Shown here piece after piece: positions 1-10,110 of a stretch of DNA of 64,000 bases. Within the stretch, counting starts at the first letter, position 1. The number at the start of each line of letters is the position of its first letter. The notes beneath the pieces were generated by a model that saw nothing but the letters and a program-made list of their open reading frames with translations, made no database searches and was not told where the DNA came from. The stretch is from Rhynchopus euleeides (lineage: Eukaryota; Euglenozoa; Diplonemea; Diplonemida; Diplonemidae), in assembly GCA_963210315.1 (NCBI GenBank), contig OY723320.1, positions 1,488,001-1,552,000 on the forward strand, written 5' to 3'. The translations under genes and the position numbers were made by a program.

Positions 1-1
1 G

Positions 2-481
2 ACGCCGTGTTTCAAGGCGGCTCAGGAGGGACACGCTGACGCATTGCGCATCCTCATCACAGAAGGACAAGCTGATGTGAACAAGGCCAACAACGACGGT
101 ACGACCCCGTGTTTAATGGCGGCTCAGGACGGACACGGTGACGCATTACGCATTCTCATCACAGAAGGACTGGCTGATGTAAACAAGGCGGAGAACGACG
201 GTTGGACGCCGTGTTTCATGGCGGCTCAGAACGGACACGCTGACGCATTGTGCATCCTCATCACAGAAGGACAAGCTGATGTGAACAAGGCCAACATATA
301 CGGTACGACGCCGTGTTTTATAGCGTCTCAGAACGGCCATGCTGAAGCGTTGCGCATCCTCATGACTGAAGGACAAGCTGATGTGAACAAGGCTAATAAT
401 GATGGCGTCACGCCGCTTTCTGCTGCACAAGCAGCCGGCCACACAGGTGCAGCCGACCTCCTGTCTGCAGCGATGCAGTGA
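2..481 (+). CDS. Ankyrin-repeat protein, 3' end only (5' end outside the window)
   Basis: The frame is open from base 2 and ends at a TGA at 479-481. It encodes about 4.5 near-identical 34-residue ankyrin units (TPCFMAAQNGHADALRILIT type, each ending ADVNKA), then a degenerate capping repeat with GVTPLSAAQAAGH and a short tail ending SAAMQ. Ankyrin repeats are protein-binding scaffolds, so the part seen gives no enzymatic role. It is a close paralogue of the ankyrin region at 40.4-42.4 kb, with the same capping repeat, but it lacks the CaaX tail of that protein. Whether it also has an ADP-ribosyltransferase domain cannot be told because the upstream part is missing. The high DNA identity between units suggests recent expansion or ongoing gene conversion. 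Confidence 0.9.
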   Translation, partial: TPCFKAAQEGHADALRILITEGQADVNKANNDGTTPCLMAAQDGHGDALRILITEGLADVNKAENDGWTPCFMAAQNGHADALCILITEGQADVNKANIYGTTPCFIASQNGHAEALRILMTEGQADVNKANNDGVTPLSAAQAAGHTGAADLLSAAMQ

Positions 482-1000
482 GGACTGAGACCCTATTTGT
501 GCTGCGTCGCTCGATGCGCACCACCAGCGACCCGGCTCTCTCGCTTGTTGCGACTTGGGTGAGTGTGGAATGTGTCAGCAACAGCCTCTTAGCGTACGGA
601 GAGTCCCACGTGGGCTGCTCCTCTTGCCTGTGTTGAGCCCGAAGCAGGAAGGAGGGGGAAGGCATAACACCAATTGAGGCATCGAATGTTGCACTGTACA
701 ATGGTTACACAGAAGGTGTGTGTGCGTGTGTCTGTCCGTGCGTGAGTGTCGCACCACGGCCGCGAGGTAAAGGCCTTATTGTGAAGGAGATATTTGTGAG
801 TCCCATAGGAGGATTCTTCATATTCCTGGATTTCCCGAATTTCCTGGATTTCCCCCGGCCCCTTAGGCGATTTCAGGGCGGACAGGGCGGACATATCCGG
901 ACCGGAAATCCGGGTGTCCGGATGTCCGGGTCCAATTTTGACCCCCCCCCCCCCCCCCAGTGATGTTATAAATCAGGGTTTCCTGAGCCCGGTTCAAAAA
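482..1000. other. Intergenic region downstream of the ankyrin gene
   Basis: No convincing gene. It holds the dispersed 3'-flank repeat at 668-763, a short run of GGATTTCC motifs near 825-860 and a poly-C tract near 942-958. Short open frames on both strands have no recognisable domain. Confidence 0.5.
668..763 (+). repeat. Dispersed repeat shared by the 3' flanks of both ankyrin genes
   Basis: This 96-bp stretch starts at CACCAATTGAGGCATCG and runs through the TGTGTGCGTGTGTCTGTCC segment. It recurs almost unchanged at 42916-43010, about 440 bp after the second ankyrin gene, and partly at 36179-36245 upstream of the WD40 gene. Here it lies about 190 bp after the stop codon. The two ankyrin loci therefore share flanking DNA as well as coding DNA, which suggests segmental duplication. 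A 3'-UTR or regulatory role is possible but not shown. Confidence 0.75.
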
Positions 1001-1050
1001 AATCCATAAAAATCCATAAAAATCCATAAAAATCCATAAAAATCCATAAA
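1001..1050 (+). repeat. 10-bp tandem repeat (AATCCATAAA x5)
   Basis: Five exact copies of AATCCATAAA sit head to tail. A simple minisatellite, probably made by slippage. Confidence 0.95.
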
Positions 1051-1825
1051 AGTCAATCCCCCGTGTATGTGTGGGGGTGAGCGAGCTGCCCACCCACTAT
1101 CCCACACAACACGATAATATAGACTCTGTCCGTCGGTGGACCCATAAGAGGGACCTGGGGCGGGATTTTCGGGATTTTCGGAAAAACCCCAAAGGGCTAA
1201 CAGCGAAAATCTGTAGTTCGGCGAAAGCCCGCATATTTCTGACATCTCCTGGGAAAGGAAAACCAGGGCACTACCCCCTATGAGGCAAGCTCAGGAAGTG
1301 CCCTCGCAAGTCAGATTCTTGCCACTGTACAAAACAGGGGGATATACCCATACAAACACAGGAGGGATGATTGAGGGATGATCCCTCTCCCTTGCTCCGT
1401 GTCGGTGTACTCCGCGTGCGACCAGCAAGCCTTGCGCCCAGGCATCTCAAGGGGTGGGGGTGTTTGTTAACATGTTTGGGTGGATGAGTGTTCTCAGCCA
1501 AGCAAAAACCCCAAAGGGGGTCAAAAAAGTCAAAAAAATCACTGAAAACACACCCAAAAAAATCAAAAAAATCCAAAAAAAATCAAGGCACACATCACTG
1601 CCCCCCCCCCCTAGGCCCCCAGATGTCCTTGAGAAAAACTGTAATTTTTTTGAAATATCCAGGTCTGGAGGTCAACAGTGCCAACCCACCCCCAAACCCA
1701 CTCCGGATATGAATTTCCGGAGGTTTTTACCCACTTTTGGGCCCACCAACCCTCATTTTTGGCCATGTTTTGACATTTTTTTCGCTTTTCTGGGGTGAGT
1801 CCTGTGCAAGGTGGTTGCACGGTCA
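1051..1825. other. Non-coding stretch with A-rich tracts
   Basis: No gene is supported. Around 1515-1590 there is a run of AAAATC-type words. The flanks are low-complexity and resemble the other repeat-derived DNA in this window. Confidence 0.4.
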
Positions 1826-2402
1826 TTTTTGGGTAAAAATGTGCATTTTAACGCACTTCTACTGGTCCTAGAGGCCCTGGATGGTATACAATGTGCCCCA
1901 GGGATGCCTAGGGTACATTTTTCACCCGAAAACCACCCAACATGGGGTCTAGTCGCCCAAATTTTATCATTTTTTCGTAAAATTGGGACATTTACCCCAC
2001 ATGGGCGAAACCCCCATTTTTCACAGTTTTTTCAAAATATCGGACCGAATTTGGGCAATTCGGTGGAGAAAACCTGTTCCGACAGGCCCATACACCCCTT
2101 TTAGGGCATTCCCAGTGGTTTCTGGGTGGTTATTGCGTTATAGTGTGCCTACAACATGGCTGCAGGATGTGTGCAGGGTCCTCCAACATCGTTGCAGGGT
2201 CCTTTTTTTGGGTAAAAAAAAGGCATTTTCACACACTTCTACTGGTCCTAGAGGCCCTGGATGGTATACAATGTACCCCAGGGATGCATAGGGTACGTTT
2301 TTCACCCGAAAACCACCCAAAATGGGGTCTAGTCGCCCCGATTTTGTCATTTTTTCATAAAAATTGGGACTTTTACCACACACGGGCAAATTCCCCGTTC
2401 TT
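1826..2402 (+). repeat. Two diverged direct copies of a ~200-bp repeat, period ~380 bp
   Basis: Copy 1 (about 1826-2020) and copy 2 (about 2204-2402) share long blocks, such as ACTTCTACTGGTCCTAGAGG and CACCCGAAAACCACCCAA, at an offset of 380 bp. They differ by scattered substitutions and small indels, so this is an old tandem duplication. The open frames through it are not conserved between the copies. Confidence 0.8.
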
Positions 2403-2786
2403 GGAGGGTGTATGATTTTCCGGATTTTCCTGTTTTTTCCCGATTTTCCGAAAAATTTGCCACTGGTTGACACAAGGGCGAATTTCGAGAAAAATCCGAA
2501 AATCAGGAAAAATCAGGTTTTTTTCGGATTTCCGGGATGGTCACCATACACCCTCCGGAAAAAAATCCGAAATTTTTGGGTCGAAAAAATTTTTTTTTTT
2601 CTGACCCGAAAATCTGTGTCTGCGGACTGCCACACTGTGAAAAATCGGAAAATTTCCGAAAAAAGTCGAAAATTTTGGCCTTTCCTGGCCTATGTGGTCC
2701 CAAAGGGCCCGGGTTGCCCGGATTTTCACCCAAAAACACCCCAAAAATTTTTCCGCCATATCACCCATATGTTTGGGGCACTATGC
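2403..2786. other. Low-complexity TTTTCCGGATTT-rich DNA
   Basis: Rich in short GATTTTCCG/CGAAAATC words that can pair with each other. No gene is seen. It leads straight into the telomere-like satellite. Confidence 0.4.
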
Positions 2787-3838
2787 CTAGGGTTGGGTAG
2801 GGTCTAGGGTCAACCCTGACCCTAACCCTAGGGTTGGGTCAAGGGTTAACCCTAACCCTAACCCTAGGGTTAGGGTAGGGTCTAGGGTTAACCCTAACCC
2901 TAACCCTAGGGTTGGGTAGGGTCTGGGGTCAACCCTGACCCTAACCCTAGGGTTGGGTAGGGTCTAGGGTCAACCCTGACCCTAACCCTAGGGTTGGGTC
3001 AAGGGTAGGGTCTAGGGTCAACCCTAACCCTAACCCTAGGGTTGGGTAGGGTCTAGGGTCAACCCTGACCCTAACCCTAGGGTTGGGTCAAGGGTTAACC
3101 CTAGCCCTAACCCTAGGGTTGGGTAGGGTCTAGGGTCAACCCTGACCCTAACCCTAGGGTTAGGGTAGGGTCTAGGGTTAACCCTGACCCTAACCCTAGG
3201 GTTGGGTCAAGGGTTTACCCTAACCCTAACCCTAGGGTTGGGTAGGGTCTGGGGTCAACCCTGACCCTAACCCTAGGGTTGGGTCAAGGGTAGGGTCTAG
3301 GGTTAACCCTGACCCTAACCCTAGGGTTGGGTCAAGGGTTAACCCTAGCCCTAACCCTAGGGTTGGGTAGGGTCTAGGGTCAACCCTGACCCTAACCCTA
3401 GGGTTAGGGTAGGGTCTAGGGTTAACCCTGACCCTAACCCTAGGGTTGGGTCAAGGGTTAACCCTAACCCTAACCCTAGGGTTGGGTAGGGTCTAGGGTC
3501 AACCCTGACCCTAACCCTAGGGTTGGGTCAAGGGTTTACCCTAACCCTAACCCTAGGGTTGGGTAGGGTCTGGGGTCAACCCTGACCCTAACCCTAGGGT
3601 TGGGTCAAGGGTAGGGTCTAGGGTTAACCCTGACCCTAACCCTAGGGTTAGGGTAGGGTCTAGGGTCAACCCTGACCCTAACCCTAGGGTTGGGTCTAGG
3701 GTCAACCCTGGCCCTGACCCCTGGGTAGGGTCGTGTTGGGTCGGGTTATGGGTACCCAACCCTCACCCTAGGGTAGGGTTGGGTCGGGTTGTGGGTACCC
3801 CCGACGTGCTGTAGGGTAGGGTAGGGTAGGGTAGGGTA
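2787..3838. repeat. Telomere-like satellite (CCCTAA/TTAGGG words on both strands)
   Basis: About 1 kb consists of permutations of AACCCTAACCCTAGGGTTGGG and GTAGGGTCTAGGGTCAACCC. Unlike a true telomere, C-rich and G-rich telomere-type words alternate on the same strand and meet at CCCTAGGG palindromes. The array also includes GGGTCA variants and ends in a run of GGGTA. Higher-order units of roughly 60-120 bp recur. It lies inside the window with unrelated DNA on both sides, so it is an interstitial, degenerate telomere-related satellite, not a chromosome end. Confidence 0.85.
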
Positions 3839-4328
3839 CACGGTGGGATCTTGTAAATTTTACATGTATAACTACAAGTATAATACATGTATTATACATG
3901 TATAATACTTGCATGTCAACTATTATACATGTATAATACATGTATATGCCTGAAATGTACATGTAAAATACATGTATATCAAGTAAAAATACATGTATAA
4001 TACTTGCATGTCAACTATTATACATGTATTTTTACTTGATATACATGTATTTTACATGTATATTTCAGGCATTTACATGTATTTTACATGTATAATACTT
4101 GTCATGCAAGTATTATACATGTAAAATACTTGCATGACAAGTAAAATACTTGCATGCAAGTAAAATACATGTATTTTACTTGCATGCAAGTATTTTACTT
4201 GTCATGCAAGTATTATACATGTATTTTACTTGTCATGCAAGTATTTTACATGTATAATACTTGCATGACAAGTATTATACATGTAAAATACATGTAAATG
4301 CCTGAAATATACATGTAAAATACATGTA

Positions 4329-4673
4329 CCGTATACGTAAATATTATGGAACGTAAATATTATGGAACGGGCCCATTTTCGGCCGGTCCGTTCCATAATA
4401 TTTACGTTCCATAATATTTACAGGGCCAGTTGGGGACTCGGTGGTGAGGGTGGCTTGCCTCAGGAATCGCGCGAAAAGTGCACGAGTAGGTCCCGTCAGG
4501 GACTCTGTATGCTGTCCGATCACCTGGCCCAAGTCCCCGAGTCGCAGAAAGCCCTGTAAATATTATGGAACGAAAAAAATCTGGAACGCCAACCCACCAG
4601 CGTTCCAAAATATTTACGTTCCATAATATTTACGTTCCATAATATTTACGTTCCAAAATATTTACGTATACGG
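4329..4673. mobile_element. MITE, CCGTATAC family, copy 1 (345 bp)
   Basis: The element starts CCGTATACGTAAATATT and ends with the reverse complement, flanked on both sides by TA. The flanking satellite, joined across one TA, reproduces the uninterrupted sequence seen at about 5331-5375, so the insertion and TA duplication are directly visible. TA target use is typical of Tc1/mariner-type transposases. The ends consist of repeated GTTCCATAATATTTAC words. The ~135-bp core (about 4420-4555) is unrelated to the ends and can fold, with CAGGGC and GGGGACTCGG pairing with their complements at the other side. No transposase is encoded. Confidence 0.92.
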
Positions 4674-4742
4674 TATATCAAGTAAAAATACAAGTATAAT
4701 ACTTGCATGTCAACTATTATACATGTATTTTTACTTGATATA

Positions 4743-5087
4743 CCGTATACGTAAATATTATGGAACGTAAATATTATGGAACGGGCCCATTTTTGCCCGG
4801 TCCGTTCCATAATATTTACGTTCCAAAATATTTACAGGGCCAGTTGGGGACTCAGTGGTGAGGATGGCTTGCCTCAGGAATCGCACGAAAAGTGCACGAG
4901 TAGGTCCCGTCAGGGACTCTGTATGCCGTCCGATCACCTGGTCCAAGTCCCCGAGTCGCAGAAAGCCCTGTAAATATTATGGAACGAAAAAAATCTGGAA
5001 CGCCAACCCACCAGCGTTCCAAAATATTTACGTTCCATAATATTTACGTTCCATAATATTTACGTTCCAAAATATTTACGTATACGG
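4743..5087. mobile_element. MITE, CCGTATAC family, copy 2 (345 bp)
   Basis: Same length, ends and core as the copy at 4329-4673, and again flanked by TA. Its empty site can be read at about 4020-4070, where the same satellite runs TTTTTACTTGATATACATG without interruption. Only a few substitutions separate the copies, so transposition was recent relative to the satellite. Confidence 0.92.
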
Positions 5088-5454
5088 TACATGTATTTTA
5101 CATGTATATTTCAGGCATTTACATGTATTTTACATGTATAATACTTGTCATGCAAGTATTATACATGTAAAATACTTGCATGACAAGTAAAATACTTGCA
5201 TGCAAGTAAAATACATGTATTTTACTTGTCATGCAAGTATTATACATGTATTTTACTTGTCATGCAAGTATTTTACATGTATAATACTTGCATGACAAGT
5301 ATTATACATGTAAAATACATGTAAATGCCTGAAATATACATGTAAAATACATGTATATCAAGTAAAAATACAAGTATAATAGTTGACATGCAAGTATTAT
5401 ACTTGTATTTTTACTTGATATACATGTATTTTACATGTATATTTCAGGCATATA

Positions 5455-6255
5455 CCGTAAACGGAAAAAGGGTGGACCGTAAAAATGTTCCAAGTTCCCA
5501 AAAAAAGGCCAAACGTTCCATCTTTTTTACGGTCCACCATTTATTGGGACTGAATATGGAAAAGACAATGCGTTTTTCGCCCGCGGGCTGGTGGGTTGCG
5601 GGGCGCGGACTGCGGCCTCCACGCCGCAGACACCCACACGTAGGCCTCCCGACCTCCCAGCTTTGGACCCTCCCTCCACCACCGCAACCAACACCAGCAA
5701 GAGAAGCAAGTCCTCCCTGTGTGTGGAAAAGGCACGATCTCACCTCGAGACTCACCCACCACCACACCTCGAGAAGTGTAGTACCATGCAAGGAGCATTC
5801 CGGTAGAAGTAAAAGTAGAACCTGCTGCACGAGCCCACAAAAGCAGCCACAGTACGGCAGGGCGCGCAGACAGAAGCTGAGACCACCGGGCTCCCTCCAG
5901 ATGTAAATTCGTGAATCAGTGCCCGAAAAATTCAGGGAAATCGTACTCCTTTAGTGTAGTACACCCTGCAGTAACTGTGGGAGAACAGTTCCCGGACGAT
6001 GGTGAGTGCACACTCTGTGCTGAGGCCCTGTGGTGTTAATCCTGCAGCTTCAGCCGTACGATTTCCTTGGTTCCTTCGCGACTTCGTCGCGAAGGAACTC
6101 GTAAAAAAACCGCCAAGTCCACGATCCCAACCGTAAAATAGGTGGACCGTAAAAATGTTCCAAGTTCCGGAAAAATCCCATTTGTTCCATCTTTTTTACG
6201 GTCCACCTATAGTACGGTTCACCTTTATTACGGTCCACAATATTTCCGTTTACGG
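5455..6255. mobile_element. TA-flanked MITE with CCGTAAACGG ends (801 bp) carrying a foreign fragment
   Basis: It starts CCGTAAACGGAAAAAGG and ends TTTCCGTTTACGG, with TA on each side inside the palindromic satellite. The ends resemble those of the CCGTATAC MITEs, so the same transposase class may have mobilised both. Each end contains a hairpin of GGTGGACCGTAAAAA and its complement. The interior includes about 90 bp (5805-5895) that match the 3' part of the OTU retroposon at 24968-25060, so the element seems to have captured part of another mobile element. The open frame across it (5388-5906) has no recognisable domain. Confidence 0.85.
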
Positions 6256-6285
6256 TACATGTATTATACATGTATACATACATCG

Positions 6286-6600
6286 GGCGTTATTGCGTTA
6301 CCAGTAACGGTAATACCGTTATTTTTTCGGTAAAATAACTTACCGTTAATAACGTTCCAGAACGGCCGAATAACGTTATCCGAAAATCGGTAACGTTATT
6401 TTTCCGCGTTATACCGTTATCGATAACGGTAATACCGTTATTACCGTTATCAGGAACGGTAATAACGTTATCGGTAACGTTATTACCGTTATTACCGTTA
6501 TCGGTAACGGTAATACCGTTATCAGTAACGGTAATAACGTTATCGGTAACGTTATTACCGTTATTACCGGTAATACCGCGTTATTTTCGGTATTTTGGGG
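6286..6600. repeat. Palindromic TAACGGTAATACCGTTA satellite
   Basis: Repeats of the self-complementary words CCGTTATTACCGTTATC and GGTAACGGTAATACC. It forms the inner part of the inverted arm that reappears in reverse at about 11775-11832. Confidence 0.85.
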
Positions 6601-6622
6601 CAACTTCTATAGGGGGACCCTT

Positions 6623-6737
6623 TTCGAATTTTTTTTTCGGGGTGGCCAGAATGGGCTGTTTTAGGCTATTTGAGGCCATTTTCGAGCAAATTTTTGGGTT
6701 TAGAGCCACGCAAAGGGTCTAAAATGGGCATGCCAAT
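6623..6737 (+). repeat. Dispersed 115-bp repeat, copy 1
   Basis: This stretch, containing GGTGGCCAGAATGGGCTGTT and ending at GGGCATGCCAAT, is repeated identically at 10159-10273. Here it directly precedes the 387-bp array. The array may have grown from the end of a longer repeat whose other copy lies at 10.1 kb. Confidence 0.9.
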
Positions 6738-8269
6738 GGGGGTCTTCGCTCCGGGTCAATTTGGGTCAACTTGGGTCAATTTGGGTCACCCTGGGGTTTT
6801 TCACCTTAGGAAAATGGGGGGCTTCGCTCCGGGTCAATCTGGGTCAGCTTGGGTCAGTGACCCGGAGCGAAGCCCCCCCTTAGGTGACCAAAAATAGGTG
6901 AAAATTTTTGCTTATTTTCCCTTGTGTCAAACTTGGAGTCTGACCCAAAAATCGGAATCTGTGACCCATGGTTTATATGGGCAAACCTGAAAATTTCCGA
7001 CTTTTTCCTCAATTTTTCCCACTTCCTGGCCATACCTTTCCCGACCCAAAATCAAACAAATGCAGCGGAAAATGGCCAAAAATAGGCCAAAAAACCCCAA
7101 ATTTTTTCCTATGGGAACGAACATGGGGGTCTTCGCTCCGGGTCAATTTGGGTCAACTTGGGTCAATTTGGGTCACCCTGGGGTTTTTCACCTTAGGAAA
7201 ATGGGGGGCTTCGCTCCGGGTCAATCTGGGTCAGCTTGGGTCAGTGACCCGGAGCGAAGCCCCCCCTTAGGTGACCAAAAATAGGTGAAAATTTTTGCTT
7301 ATTTTCCCTTGTGTCAAACTTGGAGTCTGACCCAAAAATCGGAATCTGTGACCCATGGTTTATATGGGCAAACCTGAAAATTTCCGACTTTTTCCTCAAT
7401 TTTTCCCACTTCCTGGCCATACCTTTCCCGACCCAAAATCAAACAAATGCAGCGGAAAATGGCCAAAAATAGGCCAAAAAACCCCAAATTTTTTCCTATG
7501 GGAACGAACATGGGGGTCTTCGCTCCGGGTCAATTTGGGTCAACTTGGGTCAATTTGGGTCACCCTGGGGTTTTTCACCTTAGGAAAATGGGGGGCTTCG
7601 CTCCGGGTCAATCTGGGTCAGCTTGGGTCAGTGACCCGGAGCGAAGCCCCCCCTTAGGTGACCAAAAATAGGTGAAAATTTTTGCTTATTTTCCCTTGTG
7701 TCAAACTTGGAGTCTGACCCAAAAATCGGAATCTGTGACCCATGGTTTATATGGGCAAACCTGAAAATTTCCGACTTTTTCCTCAATTTTTCCCACTTCC
7801 TGGCCATACCTTTCCCGACCCAAAATCAAACAAATGCAGCGGAAAATGGCCAAAAATAGGCCAAAAAACCCCAAATTTTTTCCTATGGGAACGAACATGG
7901 GGGTCTTCGCTCCGGGTCAATTTGGGTCAACTTGGGTCAATTTGGGTCACCCTGGGGTTTTTCACCTTAGGAAAATGGGGGGCTTCGCTCCGGGTCAATC
8001 TGGGTCAGCTTGGGTCAGTGACCCGGAGCGAAGCCCCCCCTTAGGTGACCAAAAATAGGTGAAAATTTTTGCTTATTTTCCCTTGTGTCAAACTTGGAGT
8101 CTGACCCAAAAATCGGAATCTGTGACCCATGGTTTATATGGGCAAACCTGAAAATTTCCGACTTTTTCCTCAATTTTTCCCACTTCCTGGCCATACCTTT
8201 CCCGACCCAAAATCAAACAAATGCAGCGGAAAATGGCCAAAAATAGGCCAAAAAACCCCAAATTTTTTT
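6738..8269 (+). repeat. Tandem array of a 387-bp unit (~4 copies)
   Basis: Units begin at 6738, 7125, 7512 and 7899 and are essentially identical. Each starts GGGGGTCTTCGCTCCGGGTC, then has three TTGGGTCAA words, CACCTTAGG, a second CTTCGCTCCGGGTCA, and a perfect inverted GTGACCCGGAGCGAAG. An AT-richer half follows. The unit is a multiple of 3 (129 codons), which explains the identical open frames in successive copies; these are not genes. A distant version of the front half lies at 48291-48440. Confidence 0.97.
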
Positions 8270-10110
8270 CCGGGGGGCTTCGCCCCCCGGACCCCCCTTG
8301 CGTGGGGGGCTTCGCCCCCCACGCCACACGCACCTCCCGGCCGGTGGCCGGTTCGGTCGTCGTCGGCTGCGGCCAAAGGGCGTGCGGTAGCCGACGCCCT
8401 TTTGTGCTCGCCTCCTCCTCCCACACTTCAGTATGTCGTTTCATGTGAGTCCGTGTTCCTGCTTTGTTCTTCTGTCGACTGGGACGGGCCAGTCCTCGTG
8501 GGTTGCCGGCCGGTGTGTCCTCCCCTGGGATCCCCTCCTCCCCCCACCACTTGCATCTGGTTCAGCTTCAGTGAGAGCTGAGCGGGAGCCATACTTGCTC
8601 TCGGTGACCAATTGTCCGCAGTCCTACATCATGACGAGTTTGGTAATGCCCAGTCGCAGCCATCCCCCGTCCCAGGTGTTCTGCCGTGGGGCAGCTCACC
8701 ATCTGCTGTGGTCACACACCAGCGAGCAGGCCCTGTCAACGGAATCGATGTGACTGCTCTTGCCGCAGGGCAACGGAGGTGGGCCTGCATTGCATCCTGT
8801 TGCCGCTCAGTTCTGTTCCCACTGGAGATTCTTGTTGCGCCGCAGATCGAACAGTCTTTCGTGTCGTCGGCGCCGATCTTGTATAAAACGTAGGCAGTAG
8901 GCTGCTGTGGGTGACCTGCAGGTTACCCGTCCCTTTCGTGCAGGCAGCGCCAGAGGTGCGATGTTTTTATGGGAACACGGCAGCTGCCCCGCACTCCATT
9001 CTGCTCTCTTGTCTGCTGTTTATGTTGAACAAGGTCTGGCTGCCAGTGATCTCGCTGGGGGTCGGGCAAACCAAAAAAGAGGTAGGGCACAGGGTGGGCC
9101 GAGCTCGCGAGAAAAAAGGTGCAGCCCAACCCCGCCCCGACTTCCCGTGGTATGATGCAAACAGGATCGAATACACGACCACAGAACATTTTCCCCCAAT
9201 TCGAGAGGCACCGGATGTTGCTGCCTTTGGTCGTCGCCTGCTGGATCAAAAATCAGGAATCCAGGGGATCTTGGATTGCCTTTGAGTACTTGCAAAACTG
9301 CAATCCCGAGAAACTTTGCCAGCTAGTGTTCAGGAACGGCAGCAAATCTCATGGCTTGCATCGCTTTGTGGATGGTGTGCGATGATCAATCCCATACACG
9401 CAAGGACTTGGTCGCGAGACAGCCTACAGGGGGTCTGGGGGGCGGAGCCCCCCAGCCGCCGGAGCCCACGGTAGTGAACATCCTGAAAGTCTTCGAAGGC
9501 GAGTCCCCACACCGGTTGGTGCTGTTGCACATTCCAGGCGGAGATGGTCCTTCGCTTGGGACATGATGAGGGGCGCTTCGATGAACACCATCAAGCCCCC
9601 AGCATGCCGTTGGGTTTTCATACGCTGCGGCGCATGAAAACTCGGCCACAAGGCCGAACCCAAAAGCCCCAAAATCTGACCCGGGAGGTAGGGCCGAGGG
9701 TAGGGCCATGCCACCCCTGGCGGCCCACCCTCCCAAAGAATTACAGAAAAAGGGAGGTGGGGCCGCGGCCCCCTGCCAGCCCTGGCACGGGATCACTGCT
9801 GGCGGGTAGTTCAGGCTCGTGGCCCTCCTCGTTCCGATAGCCCCTCGGACATCCAAATGATTCACGTGCAGCAGCCCATGCGCAGAGAACGGTGTGCCGT
9901 CTTGTACAGCAACTGTTGGACAACTGTTGAAATCGTTTTTCACCAAAAAAAAATCTCTCTGCGGGCCAAGTCGAAGATTTTTCTGGGGACTTTTGGTGTC
10001 CCCAATTTTTCAAATTTCGAAAAATAAGCTCACTTTGCTAAACTGGACCCAACTCCCCACACTCTTTTTTTCCGACTTTTTCACGGGTTTTTTCCGGTTT
10101 TTTTTGGTTT
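8270..10110 (+). mobile_element. Third, fragmentary copy of the GGGGTATGGAAA family
   Basis: 8270-9035 matches parts of 20500-21500: the GGGGGGCTTCGCCCCCC hairpin, GGCCAAAGGGCGTGCGGTAGC, and later GACCTGCAGGTTACCCGTCC. 9816-10110 continues the match to 21510-22400, including the TTTGCTAAACTGGACCCAAC block. A separate repeat (9036-9815) interrupts it. The outer GGGGTATGG ends are missing, so this is an old, truncated copy. Confidence 0.65.
9036..9815 (+). mobile_element. Dispersed repeat 'D', copy 1, inserted in the element at 8270-10110
   Basis: It matches 57577-58270 in the same orientation over several blocks, such as TCGCTGGGGGTCGGGCAAAC, GGGGATCTTGGATTGCCTTT and CCCACACCGGTTGGTGCTG. It contains one copy of the GC-rich palindrome GGGGGGCGGAGCCCCCCAG at about 9435. 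No intact gene is recognised. Parts of the minus strand read like decayed coding sequence in both copies, for example CKYSKAIQDPL. Confidence 0.65.

Larger units (their letters stand above)
3842..5454. repeat. Palindromic AT-rich satellite (TACATGTA / TTGCATGCAA words)
   Basis: Apart from the inserted MITEs, this stretch is built from self-complementary words such as TACATGTA, ACTTGCATGCAAGT and ATTATACATGTATAAT. Larger blocks recur in inverted order on either side of about 4150-4200. It could fold into long cruciforms. A shorter part of it reappears in inverse orientation at 11837-11920. No coding potential. Confidence 0.85.

Noticed and set aside
2787-3838. Chromosome end
   Set aside because: Unrelated DNA continues on both sides and both telomere-type strands alternate.
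4329-4673. tRNA- or SINE-derived core in the MITE
   Set aside because: The core folds, but I found no A/B box pair or cloverleaf that I could defend, so I leave it as an unexplained structured core.
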